Source of the DNA: Actinomycetota bacterium
Lineage (GTDB): Bacteria > Actinomycetota > Nitriliruptoria > Nitriliruptorales > JAHWKO01
Assembly (NCBI GenBank): GCA_019347855.1
Contig: JAHWKO010000093.1
Coordinates: 1-8,450, forward strand
Direction of reading: 5' to 3'
DNA length: 8,450 bases
This document shows, piece by piece, positions 1 through 7,163 of this stretch. Within the stretch, counting starts at the first letter, position 1. Each line of letters starts with the position of its first letter. The position numbers were made by a program, and so were the translations under genes. The notes under the pieces are model-generated. The model was not told the DNA's origin, ran no database searches, and saw only the letters and a program-made list of their open reading frames with translations.

Positions 1-33
1 TGCCTGACGTCCCACCGCGAGGGAACGGAGGAC

Positions 34-807
34 GTGGACGAGGGCTCCCACGACGGGCGGGCCCTCGAGGTCCTGTCGTCCCCCTGGTTCCGGCTGGCCG
101 CGTTCGTCGCCCTGGTCGCTGCGGTCTCGGTGCTGTTCCTCACGGTGGGTGGTCCCGGGCAGGACCGGATCGAGCGGGTCGTCCGTGAGGCCGGCGTGCT
201 GGCGCCCGTCGCCTACGTGGCGCTGTACGCGGTGCTCACCGTGCTGCTGTTCCCAGGAGCGATCATCACCGCGGCGGGTGGAGCCCTGTTCGGTTCGGTC
301 CAGGGGACGCTGCTGACCGTTGTGGGTGCGACGCTCGGCGCCACCGGCGCGTTCGCAGTCGGTCGCCGTCTGGGTCGTGAACAGGTCGAACGCATCGCGG
401 GGAAACGCGTCGGGAGGCTCGATGCCTGGATGGAGGAACACGGGTTCCTGGCGGTCCTGTACACGCGGCTCATCCCCGTGGTCCCCTTCAACATCCTCAA
501 CTACGCAGCGGGCATCGCCGGCCTGCGGCTCCGTGACTACGTGATCGCCACCGCCGTCGGGATCGTTCCCGGCACGTTCGCGTACGCCGAGCTCGGACAC
601 TCGCTGACCAGCTGTGTCGCCGGGGACGCCTGCGACCTCACCTCTCCGGCGTTCCTCACGGCGGTCGGACTCATCGTCTTCTTCGTCCTCGCCGGTCCCT
701 TCGTCAACCGCTGGTTGCGGGAGCGAGGAACGGGACCCCCCGAGGTCGAGGACGTGGAAGTCGCGGACGGGGAGGACGGTTCACGTACCGAGGAGACCAC
801 ATCGTGA
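34..807 (+). CDS. TVP38/TMEM64 (SNARE-associated/VTT domain) membrane protein
   Basis: Predicted integral membrane protein of 257 aa, a normal length for the TVP38/TMEM64 (VTT, DedA-superfamily) group. Visible features: an N-terminal transmembrane helix (about residues 20-38), the hydrophobic core starting FPGAIITAAGGALFG (73-87), a Gly/Ala-rich helix up to GRRLGR, the family-typical re-entrant motif RLIPVVPFNILNYAAG (145-160), and a last helix at about 206-224 followed by an acidic cytoplasmic tail. DedA-superfamily proteins are linked to lipid scrambling and proton-dependent or oxyanion transport; the role here is unknown. The GTG start at 34 has GAGGGA about 8 nt upstream, but the frame stays open to the window edge, so the true start could lie further upstream. 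The gene overlaps the next by 4 bases (GTGA), so the two are probably co-transcribed. Relatives are often encoded beside, or fused to, flavoproteins like the one at 3074-4522. Confidence 0.87.
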   Translation: MDEGSHDGRALEVLSSPWFRLAAFVALVAAVSVLFLTVGGPGQDRIERVVREAGVLAPVAYVALYAVLTVLLFPGAIITAAGGALFGSVQGTLLTVVGATLGATGAFAVGRRLGREQVERIAGKRVGRLDAWMEEHGFLAVLYTRLIPVVPFNILNYAAGIAGLRLRDYVIATAVGIVPGTFAYAELGHSLTSCVAGDACDLTSPAFLTAVGLIVFFVLAGPFVNRWLRERGTGPPEVEDVEVADGEDGSRTEETTS

Positions 808-1988
808 GATGGTTACCAGCACGGACGACGACGGCAGCGGTCGCGGTGGTCGCGGTGCTGCTCGTCGCGGCGTGCGGCGCGGAGGCCGAACGGGGCCACG
901 GTGCGCCAGATCCGGCTGCGTGGGACACCGTCACGACCAACGCGGAGGGACAGGAGGTCCGGTGGTGGATGTTCGGCGGGGACGAGCGGATCAACCGGTA
1001 CGTCGACGAGGAGGTGATCCCTCGCGTCGAGGAACTCGGCCTCTCGCTCGAGCGGGTCCCGGTCGACGACACCGCTTCCGCGGTCCAGCGGGTCATCGCC
1101 GAACAGCGTGCCGGCGCGACCGAGGGGGGCAGCGTCGACCTGATCTGGATCAACGGCGAGAACTTCGCGGAGGGGAAGGAGGCCGGCCTCTGGTTCGAGG
1201 ACTGGGCGCGGGAGCTGCCGAACGCCCGCTTCGTCAACTGGGACGACGACACGATCAACACGGACTTCGGCGTCCCCGTCGATGGGCAGGAGTCGCCCTG
1301 GAGCCGCGCGGCGTTCATCTACGCGTACGACCAGGGGCGCACGGCCGAGCCCCCACGCACCTTCGATGAGCTCGCGACGTACGCGGAGGAGAACCCCGGG
1401 CGGATCACCTACCCGGCGCCGCCCGACTTCACCGGGGGCGCCTTCGTGCGACACGCCGTCCAATCCCTCGGCGAGGACGAGGCGTTCGCCCTGCTCGAAC
1501 GCATGGCGCCGCACCTCTGGAGACAGGGCGAGACGTTCCCGGAGAACGAGGCGGAGCTGAACCAGCTGTTCGGCAACGGCGAGGTCGACCTCGCCATGAG
1601 CTACGACCCCAACTTCGTGGATACCGCCGTCCGTCAGGGCACGTTCCCCGAGACGGCGCGGCCGTTCGTCTTCGAAGGTGGCACCCTGCAGAACGTGAGC
1701 TACGTCACGATCCCCGCCAACGCGGGCAACCTCGCCGGTGCCCTGGTGGTCGCGAACCTCCTCCTGGATGCGCAGCTCCAAGCGATCAAGGCGGACCCGG
1801 ACGGCCTCGGGATCCCCACGGTCCTCGACGTCTCGGAGCTCCGCCAGGAGCAACAGGACCTGTTCACCGAGGCTCGCGAGGACGATCCCCACCAGCTGGC
1901 GGACTTCGGCGACCGGCTCGAGGAGCTCCCCCCGGAGCGCGTGACCGAGATCGAGGAGCGGTGGCAGCGGGAGATCCTCCAGCGGTGA
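804..1988 (+). CDS. ynjB: YnjB-type ABC transporter solute-binding lipoprotein
   Basis: Extracytoplasmic substrate-binding component of a YnjBCD-type ABC importer, 394 aa, close to E. coli YnjB (about 390 aa). The N-terminus is a lipoprotein signal: Arg-containing n-region, hydrophobic stretch (11-23) and lipobox VAAC with the lipidated Cys at residue 24. Family motifs as I remember them from YnjB: WWMFGGDERIN (54-64), DLIWINGENF (112-121), ESPW...FIYAYD (163-176), YPAPPDFTG (203-211) and AMSYDPN (264-270). The GTG start overlaps the upstream stop by 4 bases, which suggests translational coupling. The ATPase gene follows after 24 bases; the permeases lie 3.2 kb downstream beyond two other genes. 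The YnjB substrate is not established, so none is assigned. Distant resemblance to iron- or thiamine-binding proteins does not settle it. Confidence 0.9.
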   Translation: MRWLPARTTTAAVAVVAVLLVAACGAEAERGHGAPDPAAWDTVTTNAEGQEVRWWMFGGDERINRYVDEEVIPRVEELGLSLERVPVDDTASAVQRVIAEQRAGATEGGSVDLIWINGENFAEGKEAGLWFEDWARELPNARFVNWDDDTINTDFGVPVDGQESPWSRAAFIYAYDQGRTAEPPRTFDELATYAEENPGRITYPAPPDFTGGAFVRHAVQSLGEDEAFALLERMAPHLWRQGETFPENEAELNQLFGNGEVDLAMSYDPNFVDTAVRQGTFPETARPFVFEGGTLQNVSYVTIPANAGNLAGALVVANLLLDAQLQAIKADPDGLGIPTVLDVSELRQEQQDLFTEAREDDPHQLADFGDRLEELPPERVTEIEERWQREILQR

Positions 1989-2012
1989 TGGACCCTCGGA
2001 TCCGGACGGTCG

Positions 2013-3077
2013 ATGTCTCCGGTTGAGCTGTCGTGCCGGGGTGTGGTCGCGTCCCCGGGTGAGGGTCGCGTCCTGCAGGGGGTGGATCTCGACGTCGAAG
2101 GCGGGACGTTGACGGTCCTCGCCGGCCCGTCCGGTGTCGGCAAGACCACCCTGCTGCGCGTCATCGCGGGACTCCAGCCGTTGGCTGCGGGCACGATCCG
2201 GTTGGGGGACCGCGACCTCTCTGATGTCCCGACCCACCGGCGGGATATCGCGTACGTCTTCCAGCGGCCACGACTGTTCCCCCACCTGGACGTCCTGGAC
2301 AACGTCGCGTTCCCGCTGCGGATGGAGGGCCTCGGCAGGGGGGACCGGCGGGCACGGGCCCGGGAGAAGCTCGAACTCGTGGGGATCGACAGGCTCGCGG
2401 ACCGCGCGCCCCGCGGCCTGTCCGGCGGCGAGGCGCAGCGGGTGGCGCTCGCGCGGGCGCTGTCGCGTGAGCCTGCGCTCCTGCTGCTGGATGAACCTCT
2501 GGCGTCCGTGGACCCGTCACGGCGGCAGGAGCTGCGCCGTCTCGTCGCCGACCTCCAGGAGGAGGTATCTATCACGACCCTGTACGTGACGCACGACCGG
2601 TCGGAGGCCGCGGAGCTGGGGGACCGGATCGCCTTCATGCACGGCGGCACGATCGTGCAGCAGGGACGGCCACCGGAGCTGTTCGACCGTCCCGCCACCC
2701 AGGAGGTCGCCAGCTTCTTCGGCAGCTCGAACCTGTTGTCCGGAGAGGTGACGGACGGACGCCTGCGGATCGGGCAGGCGGACCTGCCCGTTCCGGGTCC
2801 CGATGGCCCCGCCACCTTCACGATCCGTCCCGAGCGTGTGCGGCTCGGCGAGGACGGTGCCCTGCATGGTCGCGTGGTCGAGACGAGCTACCAGGGTGAC
2901 CACGTGCGGGTCAGGCTCGATGTCGACGGGACCGGCGTGGAGGCACGGGTGGATGTGGGCGCAGCGCCACCCGTCGGTGAGGTCGCCGGGGTCGATCTGC
3001 CTGTCGAGGACCTCTGGCGGTTGCGCGGCACCGGAGACGAGGTGGCGGGCCCCTGGACGAGCGCGGCCGCGTCGTGA
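2013..3077 (+). CDS. ynjD: ABC transporter ATP-binding protein (YnjD-like, with C-terminal TOBE domain)
   Basis: Cytoplasmic ATPase that should power import with the binding protein upstream and the permeases at 5169-6774. All nucleotide-binding elements are intact: Walker A GPSGVGKTT (38-46), Q-loop Gln84, signature LSGGEAQR (136-143), Walker B LLLLDE (156-161), D-loop SVD (165-167) and H-loop His194. After the ATPase domain there is a C-terminal extension (about 237-345) with IRPERV (271-276) and GRVVETSYQGDHVRVRLDV, typical of the TOBE regulatory domain of importer ATPases of the CysA/PotA/FbpC type. At 354 aa it is much longer than E. coli YnjD (about 217 aa), which lacks this domain. The ATG at 2013 has only a weak ribosome-binding site. 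The stop overlaps the next start by 4 bases (GTGA). Confidence 0.92.
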   Translation: MSPVELSCRGVVASPGEGRVLQGVDLDVEGGTLTVLAGPSGVGKTTLLRVIAGLQPLAAGTIRLGDRDLSDVPTHRRDIAYVFQRPRLFPHLDVLDNVAFPLRMEGLGRGDRRARAREKLELVGIDRLADRAPRGLSGGEAQRVALARALSREPALLLLDEPLASVDPSRRQELRRLVADLQEEVSITTLYVTHDRSEAAELGDRIAFMHGGTIVQQGRPPELFDRPATQEVASFFGSSNLLSGEVTDGRLRIGQADLPVPGPDGPATFTIRPERVRLGEDGALHGRVVETSYQGDHVRVRLDVDGTGVEARVDVGAAPPVGEVAGVDLPVEDLWRLRGTGDEVAGPWTSAAAS

Positions 3078-4522
3078 CCCGTCGCTACGACATGGTCGTG
3101 ATCGGAGGCGGCACGGCGGGTCTCACCGCCGCGATCGGCGCCGCGGGGGTGGGTGCTCGCGTGGCGCTCGTCGAACGCGACCGGACCGGAGGGGACTGCC
3201 TCTGGACGGGCTGCGTCCCCTCCAAGAGCCTGCTGGCAGCGGCGGACCTGGTCCACCGGATGCGCACGGCGGACGAGCTGGGGCTGGAGCCCGTCGAACC
3301 CGAGGTCGACCTCGGTCGGATCATGGAACGCGTCCGGAGGGTCCAGGATCGTCTGGGGGAGCACGACTCTCCGGAGCGGCTGCGTCGCCACGGGGTGGAG
3401 GTCGTGCAGGGCGACGCGCGCTTCGAAGCGCCCGGGACGGTCGCGGTGGACGGTCGTCGCCTGGCGTACCGCACGGCGCTCATCGCGACGGGCTCGCGAC
3501 CGGTGCTCCCACCGATCGACGGGATCGAGCACGTGGAGCCGCTCACCACGGACACGGTCTGGGAGCTCGATCACCTGCCACCTCGTCTGGTCGTGCTCGG
3601 GGGCGGTCCCACCGGGTGCGAGCTGGCCCAAGCCTTCGCGCGACTGGGCAGCGAGGTGACGCTGATCGAGAAGCTCCCCAACCTCCTGGACCGCGAGGAA
3701 CCCGAGGCGCAGGAGCTGATCGCGTCCCACCTCGAGCAGGACGGGGTCGACCTCCATCTGGGCACGCGGGCCGTACGAGCCGAGCCGACCGACCGCGGTG
3801 GGGCGCTGGTCCTCGAGACGGGGCCCGGCCACGAGCGCGTGCCCTTCGACCGGGTGCTCGTCGCTACGGGCCGGCGTCCGACCACGACCGGGCTGGGGCT
3901 CGACGCCGTCGAGGTGCAGCTCGACGGTGCCGGCAACGTTCGCACCGACCGGTACCTGCGTACCACCGGGTCGGGGATCTTCGCGGCTGGTGACGTGACG
4001 GGTGGACCGCCGTTCACCCACGTCGCTGCCTACGAGGCCGGTCTCGTCGTCCCGAACGCCCTGTTCCACCTGCGGCGGGCTGCCAGCTACGTCGACGTTC
4101 CCTGGGTCACGTTCACCGATCCGGAGGTCGGCCGCGTCGGTCTCACCGAGGCCCAGGCACGCCAGCGGTACGGCGAGGACGTGACCGTCGCCTGGTTCGA
4201 CTACGCCCGCGCCGACCGTGCGGTCACCGCGGGTCGGGCGTACGGATTCGCGAAGCTGGTCGCCGATCGCAAGGGGACGCTGGTCGGGGCCACGGTCGCG
4301 GCACCGTCGGGGGGTGAGGCGATCGCCGAGCTCGCCGCGTTGGTGACGCGAGGTGGTCAGCTGTCGGACATCTCGCGGACGGTCCACGCCTACCCGACGT
4401 TCGCGCGGGGCGTGAAGCGGGCCGCTGACGAGCACCTGCGGGAGATCTGGTTATCGGAACGCGTGCGGCGGATCGCCCGCCCCGTCCTCGCCCTGCTCCG
4501 TTGGGTCGAGCGTCCCCGGTGA
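3074..4522 (+). CDS. FAD-dependent pyridine nucleotide-disulfide oxidoreductase (MerA/Lpd-like)
   Basis: Class I flavoprotein disulfide reductase fold, 482 aa, cytoplasmic. Visible features: FAD-binding GGGTAG (11-16), redox-active disulfide GGDCLWTGCVPSK with Cys42 and Cys47, ATGSRP (138-143), NAD(P)-binding GGGPTGCE (176-183), ATGRRP (264-269), FAD-binding GIFAAGDV (301-308), and a C-terminal dimerisation domain. At the C-terminus, where lipoamide dehydrogenase has the His-Glu dyad (HPTLSE), this protein reads YPTFAR: Tyr440 replaces His and Arg445 replaces Glu. A Tyr at this place is also found in mercuric reductase, but the C-terminal Cys pair and N-terminal metal-binding domain of MerA are absent; the only other Cys is Cys182. 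The protein ends in an Arg-rich, possibly amphipathic helix. True substrate unknown; mercuric reductase activity should not be assumed. The pairing with the TVP38 gene at 34-807 matches a known gene neighbourhood or fusion. The gene converges on the next gene, with stops 2 bases apart. Confidence 0.9.
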   Translation: MTRRYDMVVIGGGTAGLTAAIGAAGVGARVALVERDRTGGDCLWTGCVPSKSLLAAADLVHRMRTADELGLEPVEPEVDLGRIMERVRRVQDRLGEHDSPERLRRHGVEVVQGDARFEAPGTVAVDGRRLAYRTALIATGSRPVLPPIDGIEHVEPLTTDTVWELDHLPPRLVVLGGGPTGCELAQAFARLGSEVTLIEKLPNLLDREEPEAQELIASHLEQDGVDLHLGTRAVRAEPTDRGGALVLETGPGHERVPFDRVLVATGRRPTTTGLGLDAVEVQLDGAGNVRTDRYLRTTGSGIFAAGDVTGGPPFTHVAAYEAGLVVPNALFHLRRAASYVDVPWVTFTDPEVGRVGLTEAQARQRYGEDVTVAWFDYARADRAVTAGRAYGFAKLVADRKGTLVGATVAAPSGGEAIAELAALVTRGGQLSDISRTVHAYPTFARGVKRAADEHLREIWLSERVRRIARPVLALLRWVERPR

Positions 4523-4524
4523 CG

Positions 4525-5127
4525 TCAGGGCGTGCGCAGGACCCGCATCCCGTGAACGATGCGCTGACCCGCGGTGAACAGCACGGCTCCCGCGAAGACC
4601 CACGCGATGAGCGCGGCGTGGGTGGGGAAGACGCAGAGGGCGCTGTGCACGATGATCGTCTCGGAGCCCTCCGCGAGGCCGCCGACGAACCGCAGCGAGC
4701 GTTCGTCGCCGGACCCCGTGCGCCGGCGTTCGAGCAGCGACGACAGCGCCAGGAAGGCGCTGCCGTTCACGTAGTACGCGGCGAGCAGCGCCGCGCAGGC
4801 CAACCGAGCCTCCGGGAGCGCCACCGCCACGCCGACCACGAACCCGCCGTAGATCGCGAAGTCGGCCATGATGTCCAGGAACCCGCCACGACCGGTCTCG
4901 CCGTGCAAGCGCGCGAGCGGTCCGTCCAGACCGTCGAAGATCCGGTTGAGGATCCAGAGCGCCAGCGCCCACCACCACCACGCGAGGGCCGCCGCCACAC
5001 ACGCCGCGACCCCGATGACGAAACCGACCCCGGTCGCGACCGCAGGCGACAGACCGAGTGCCGCGAGGCGTCGACCCCCTGCTTCCCACAGGGGGGCGGT
5101 CAGCTCGCGTGCGCGTCGATCGAGCAT
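4525..5127 (-). CDS. ynjF: CDP-alcohol phosphatidyltransferase family protein (YnjF-like)
   Basis: Integral membrane enzyme of 200 aa that would transfer a phosphoalcohol head group from CDP-alcohol or CDP-diacylglycerol to an acceptor alcohol; the actual lipid is unknown. The catalytic signature is present: DGLDGPLAR (65-73) followed by Gly81, Asp85 and Asp89, i.e. D-x2-DG-x2-AR-x7-G-x3-D-x3-D. The spacing after AR is 7 residues rather than the usual 8; as I recall it, E. coli YnjF has the same shortened spacing. Other YnjF-like marks are the MLDR N-terminus, GSAFLALSSL (122-131) and GGLAEGSETII (149-159). I chose the ATG at 5127 because it gives MLDR; the frame stays open upstream to 5262, but that extension is basic, Pro-rich and overlaps the divergent permease gene. 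No clear ribosome-binding site, so it may be leaderless. In E. coli ynjF is co-directional with ynjBCD; here it is inverted within the locus. Confidence 0.87.
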   Translation of the reverse strand: MLDRRARELTAPLWEAGGRRLAALGLSPAVATGVGFVIGVAACVAAALAWWWWALALWILNRIFDGLDGPLARLHGETGRGGFLDIMADFAIYGGFVVGVAVALPEARLACAALLAAYYVNGSAFLALSSLLERRRTGSGDERSLRFVGGLAEGSETIIVHSALCVFPTHAALIAWVFAGAVLFTAGQRIVHGMRVLRTP

Positions 5128-5168
5128 GGCGCGATGATGGCACACGGCCGGTTGCGGGTGGCGCGGGC

Positions 5169-6011
5169 GTGAGTCAGGGATCGCGGACGCACGAGCGCGG
5201 ACGGAGTCTCCTCCTGTTGGCCCCGGCCGTGGGCCCGTTGGTGCTGCTCTTCGGTGGAGCACTGGTGGGTGCGGTACGGACGAGCGTGCAACCGGGGGCC
5301 GGCGGGACGCTCGGCGCGGTCGACCTGTCAGCGTGGCGCACGGTGCTGACCGATCCCGCCTTCGGCGACGCGTTGCTCTTCACGGTGCGGGTGACGCTCG
5401 TGTCCACGGTGATCTCCGCGATCCTGGCGGTCCTGGTCGCGGCGCTGCTGCGATGCCGGGGAGGGGTGGTCCGTGGGCTGGTCGGGCTCCCGGTTCTCGT
5501 GCCGCACCTGATCGTCGCGGTCGTGGCCGTGTTGTGGCTCGGACCGGGGGGACTCGCGGACCGACTCCTGGGGAGCCTGCCGTTGGACCTCGTCCGGGAT
5601 CGGGCCGGGTGGGGGATCGTCCTGGTGTACGTCTACAAGGAGGCGCCGTTCCTGGCGCTGCTCGTCCTGGCCGCGTGGGACGGGAGCGTCGCGGAGCGCG
5701 AGGAGGCAGCGGCGGTCCTCGGGGCCGGGCGCGTGGCGCGGATGCGGTTGGTGGTCTGGCCCTCGATCCGCGCGCCGCTCGCCGTCGGGGCGCTCATCGT
5801 CGCCGCGTTCGCGTTCGGGTCGTTCGAGGTCCCGCTGGTCGTCGGTCCGAGCTACCCCCCGACGGTCGCGGTCTACGCCCTCGACCAGACCCGGACGAGC
5901 CTGTTCGTCGGTCAGGCGCGCTCCGCGGTGGCACTGCTGGTCGCCGCCGGGGTGTCACTGACGTTCGCCGTGGCCACCGTCCGCCAGTTGCGGAACACCG
6001 ATGTCGTCTGA
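5169..6011 (+). CDS. ABC transporter permease (N-terminal half of YnjC)
   Basis: Inner-membrane permease of the binding-protein-dependent type, 280 aa. It has a first helix near residues 13-36, a core of further hydrophobic helices (about 66-94, 103-124, 148-169, 205-226, 247-270), and a clear cytoplasmic EAA loop at about 174-203 (EREEAAAVLGAGRV...WPSIRAP) that would contact the ATPase. E. coli YnjC is one double-length protein of about 510 aa carrying two such units; here the second unit is the next gene, overlapping by 11 bases, so the pair probably forms a heterodimer. I chose the GTG at 5169 because it directly precedes a normal permease N-terminus. The upstream in-frame extension to 5058 overlaps the start of the divergent gene and looks non-coding. 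The starts of the two divergent genes are 41 bases apart. Separation from its binding protein and ATPase is unusual, but no other transporter parts are visible. Confidence 0.87.
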   Translation: MSQGSRTHERGRSLLLLAPAVGPLVLLFGGALVGAVRTSVQPGAGGTLGAVDLSAWRTVLTDPAFGDALLFTVRVTLVSTVISAILAVLVAALLRCRGGVVRGLVGLPVLVPHLIVAVVAVLWLGPGGLADRLLGSLPLDLVRDRAGWGIVLVYVYKEAPFLALLVLAAWDGSVAEREEAAAVLGAGRVARMRLVVWPSIRAPLAVGALIVAAFAFGSFEVPLVVGPSYPPTVAVYALDQTRTSLFVGQARSAVALLVAAGVSLTFAVATVRQLRNTDVV

Positions 6012-6774
6012 GCGCCTGCGGACCGTCGCCGTGTGGGTGATCGTCGGGCTCGTCGTGGCCCCACTGGGGGCGCTGGTCGTGCGGGCAGCTGCCGACGTCT
6101 GGCGGGCGCCTGCGGTCGTCCCCCAGGGTTTCGGCGCCCGCGGTCTCGCCTACGTGTTCTCTCGCGGTGCTGGTGCCGGCGACGCGTTGGTGAACTCGGT
6201 GACCGTCGCGGTCCTCGCCACCGTCATCGCGCTGGTCGTCGGTTGGCCGGCCGCCCGCGTGCTGGGGGAACGTCGGCTCACCCGCAGCTGGCCGGTCCTG
6301 TTCCTGTTCGCGCTCCCGCTGCTGGTCCCGGGCTACGCCACGGGGACGGGGTTGGCGGCGTGGTTCATCCGACTCGGGATCGCGGACTCGCGGACCGGTC
6401 TCGTCCTCGCGCACCTCGTCTACGTGCTGCCCTACGTCGTCCTGCTCCTCGCCCCGGGCTTCGGTGCCGAGGTCGCCGAGCGGGAGGAGGCGGCCGCGGT
6501 CCTGGGCGCGGGTCGTGTGCGACGCCTGGCCCTCGTGACGATCCCCGCCGTCAGTCCGGTCCTGGCGACCGCCGGGCTGCTCGGGTTCCTCGTCTCGTTG
6601 AGCCAGTACGGGACCAGCCTCGCGGTGGGCGGAGGGACACCGATGCTGCCGCTGATCCTCGTGCCGTTCGTGCAGACGGACCCGCAGGTGGCCGCCACCC
6701 TGGCGATGCTCTTCCTGGTGCCGGCGCTCGCCGCGCTCGCGGTCGCGATGACCTCGGTGCGTCGCGCGAGGTGA
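6001..6774 (+). CDS. ABC transporter permease (C-terminal half of YnjC)
   Basis: Second permease subunit, 257 aa. It is hydrophobic, with helices at about 8-30, 62-84, 97-121, 134-152, 183-203 and 229-250. The EAA loop (158-186: VAEREEAAAVLGAGRV, then TIPAVSP) is almost a copy of that in the preceding permease: 16 residues are identical, though the codons differ. The ATG at 6001 lies inside the end of the previous gene (11-base overlap, different frame), so translation is probably coupled. The ribosome-binding site is weak. It should assemble with the upstream permease, the ATPase at 2013-3077 and the lipoprotein at 804-1988. The gene converges with the minus-strand small membrane protein gene, with stops 3 bases apart and no visible terminator between them. 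Confidence 0.87.
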   Translation: MSSERLRTVAVWVIVGLVVAPLGALVVRAAADVWRAPAVVPQGFGARGLAYVFSRGAGAGDALVNSVTVAVLATVIALVVGWPAARVLGERRLTRSWPVLFLFALPLLVPGYATGTGLAAWFIRLGIADSRTGLVLAHLVYVLPYVVLLLAPGFGAEVAEREEAAAVLGAGRVRRLALVTIPAVSPVLATAGLLGFLVSLSQYGTSLAVGGGTPMLPLILVPFVQTDPQVAATLAMLFLVPALAALAVAMTSVRRAR

Positions 6775-6777
6775 GTG

Positions 6778-7107
6778 TCAGACGGGTTCGCCGACCTCCG
6801 TGTCGCGGTGGGTGTCGCGCTCGGCGGTGACGGTCTCGCGGCCGAGTTGCTCCTCGAGCTCCATCCAGATCGTTTCGCTCTCGTCCTCGAGCACGATCGG
6901 CTCGGGCGCGCCTCCGGCCTCGCCCCAGCGGCGGAACATCCAGACGGTCGCGGCCAGGAACAGGCCGAGGGCGACCGCGCTGAAGGTCACGCTGCCGAGG
7001 GTGTGACCGCCGAGGAAGTCCATCGGCATCGGGTTCCCCACGCCGCCGATGCCACAGAGACTGGCACCGACCGGGAACCTCCAACTCGAACCGGACCCGC
7101 TACCCAT
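6778..7107 (-). CDS. small single-pass membrane protein, function unknown
   Basis: I do not recognise this protein. From the ATG at 7107 it is 109 aa: a Gly/Ser/Met-rich N-terminus with one Cys, one strong transmembrane helix around GSVTFSAVALGLFLAATVWM, then FRRW, which by the positive-inside rule places the C-terminus in the cytoplasm. The C-terminal tail is acidic and rich in Glu, Asp and Thr. A strong ribosome-binding site, GGGAGGG on the minus strand (7114-7120), supports the start at 7107 or the adjacent ATG at 7110. A longer form from ATG 7164, overlapping the upstream stop as TGATG, is also possible and would add 18-19 residues. It is the third gene in line after the CooC-like and peroxiredoxin-like selenoprotein candidates and is probably co-transcribed with them. 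Confidence 0.65.
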   Translation of the reverse strand: MGSGSGSSWRFPVGASLCGIGGVGNPMPMDFLGGHTLGSVTFSAVALGLFLAATVWMFRRWGEAGGAPEPIVLEDESETIWMELEEQLGRETVTAERDTHRDTEVGEPV

Positions 7108-7112
7108 CATGC

Positions 7113-7152
7113 ACCCTCCCAGGGGGGTCGTCTCGACCACCATAGGGAGGGT
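7113..7152 (-). promoter_or_regulatory. hairpin covering the ribosome-binding site of the small membrane protein
   Basis: On the minus strand, ACCCTCCC (7152-7145) is the exact complement of GGGAGGGT (7120-7113), an 8-bp arm pair. Inside the 24-nt spacer lies a second perfect hairpin, GGTCG-AGA-CGACC, flanked by a further GG/CC pairing, so the whole 40 nt can fold into one long stem. The 3' arm is the Shine-Dalgarno sequence of the gene starting at 7107/7110, so folding would hide it. A downstream U-tract is lacking, so a standard intrinsic terminator is less likely. Regulatory function is inferred from the fold alone. Confidence 0.4.
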
Positions 7153-7163
7153 CGGGTGCTCCA

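Noticed and set aside
813..2285. Long minus-strand open frame of 490 codons opposite the ynjB-like gene
   Set aside because: It is antisense to a gene with clear lipoprotein and YnjB motifs; high GC produces such shadow frames. It has no recognisable domain.
2888..4435. Long minus-strand open frame of 515 codons opposite the flavoprotein
   Set aside because: Same reason: the plus strand encodes an unmistakable flavoprotein, and the antisense product is low-complexity and Arg/Asp-rich.
3074..4522. Mercuric reductase (merA) assignment based on the GGDCLWTGCVPSK motif
   Set aside because: There is no C-terminal Cys pair, no N-terminal metal-binding domain and no other mer genes in the window.
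5058..5168. N-terminal extension of the first permease
   Set aside because: The extra residues are basic and Pro-rich, overlap the start of the divergent YnjF-like gene, and the GTG at 5169 gives a normal permease N-terminus.
5128..5262. N-terminal extension of the YnjF-like protein
   Set aside because: The extension is Arg/Pro-rich, overlaps the permease coding region, and the MLDR start at 5127 matches the family.
6772..6780. Bidirectional terminator between the convergent genes at 6774/6778 (and likewise at 4522/4525)
   Set aside because: Only 2-3 bases lie between the stops, and I saw no hairpin followed by a T-tract nearby on either strand.
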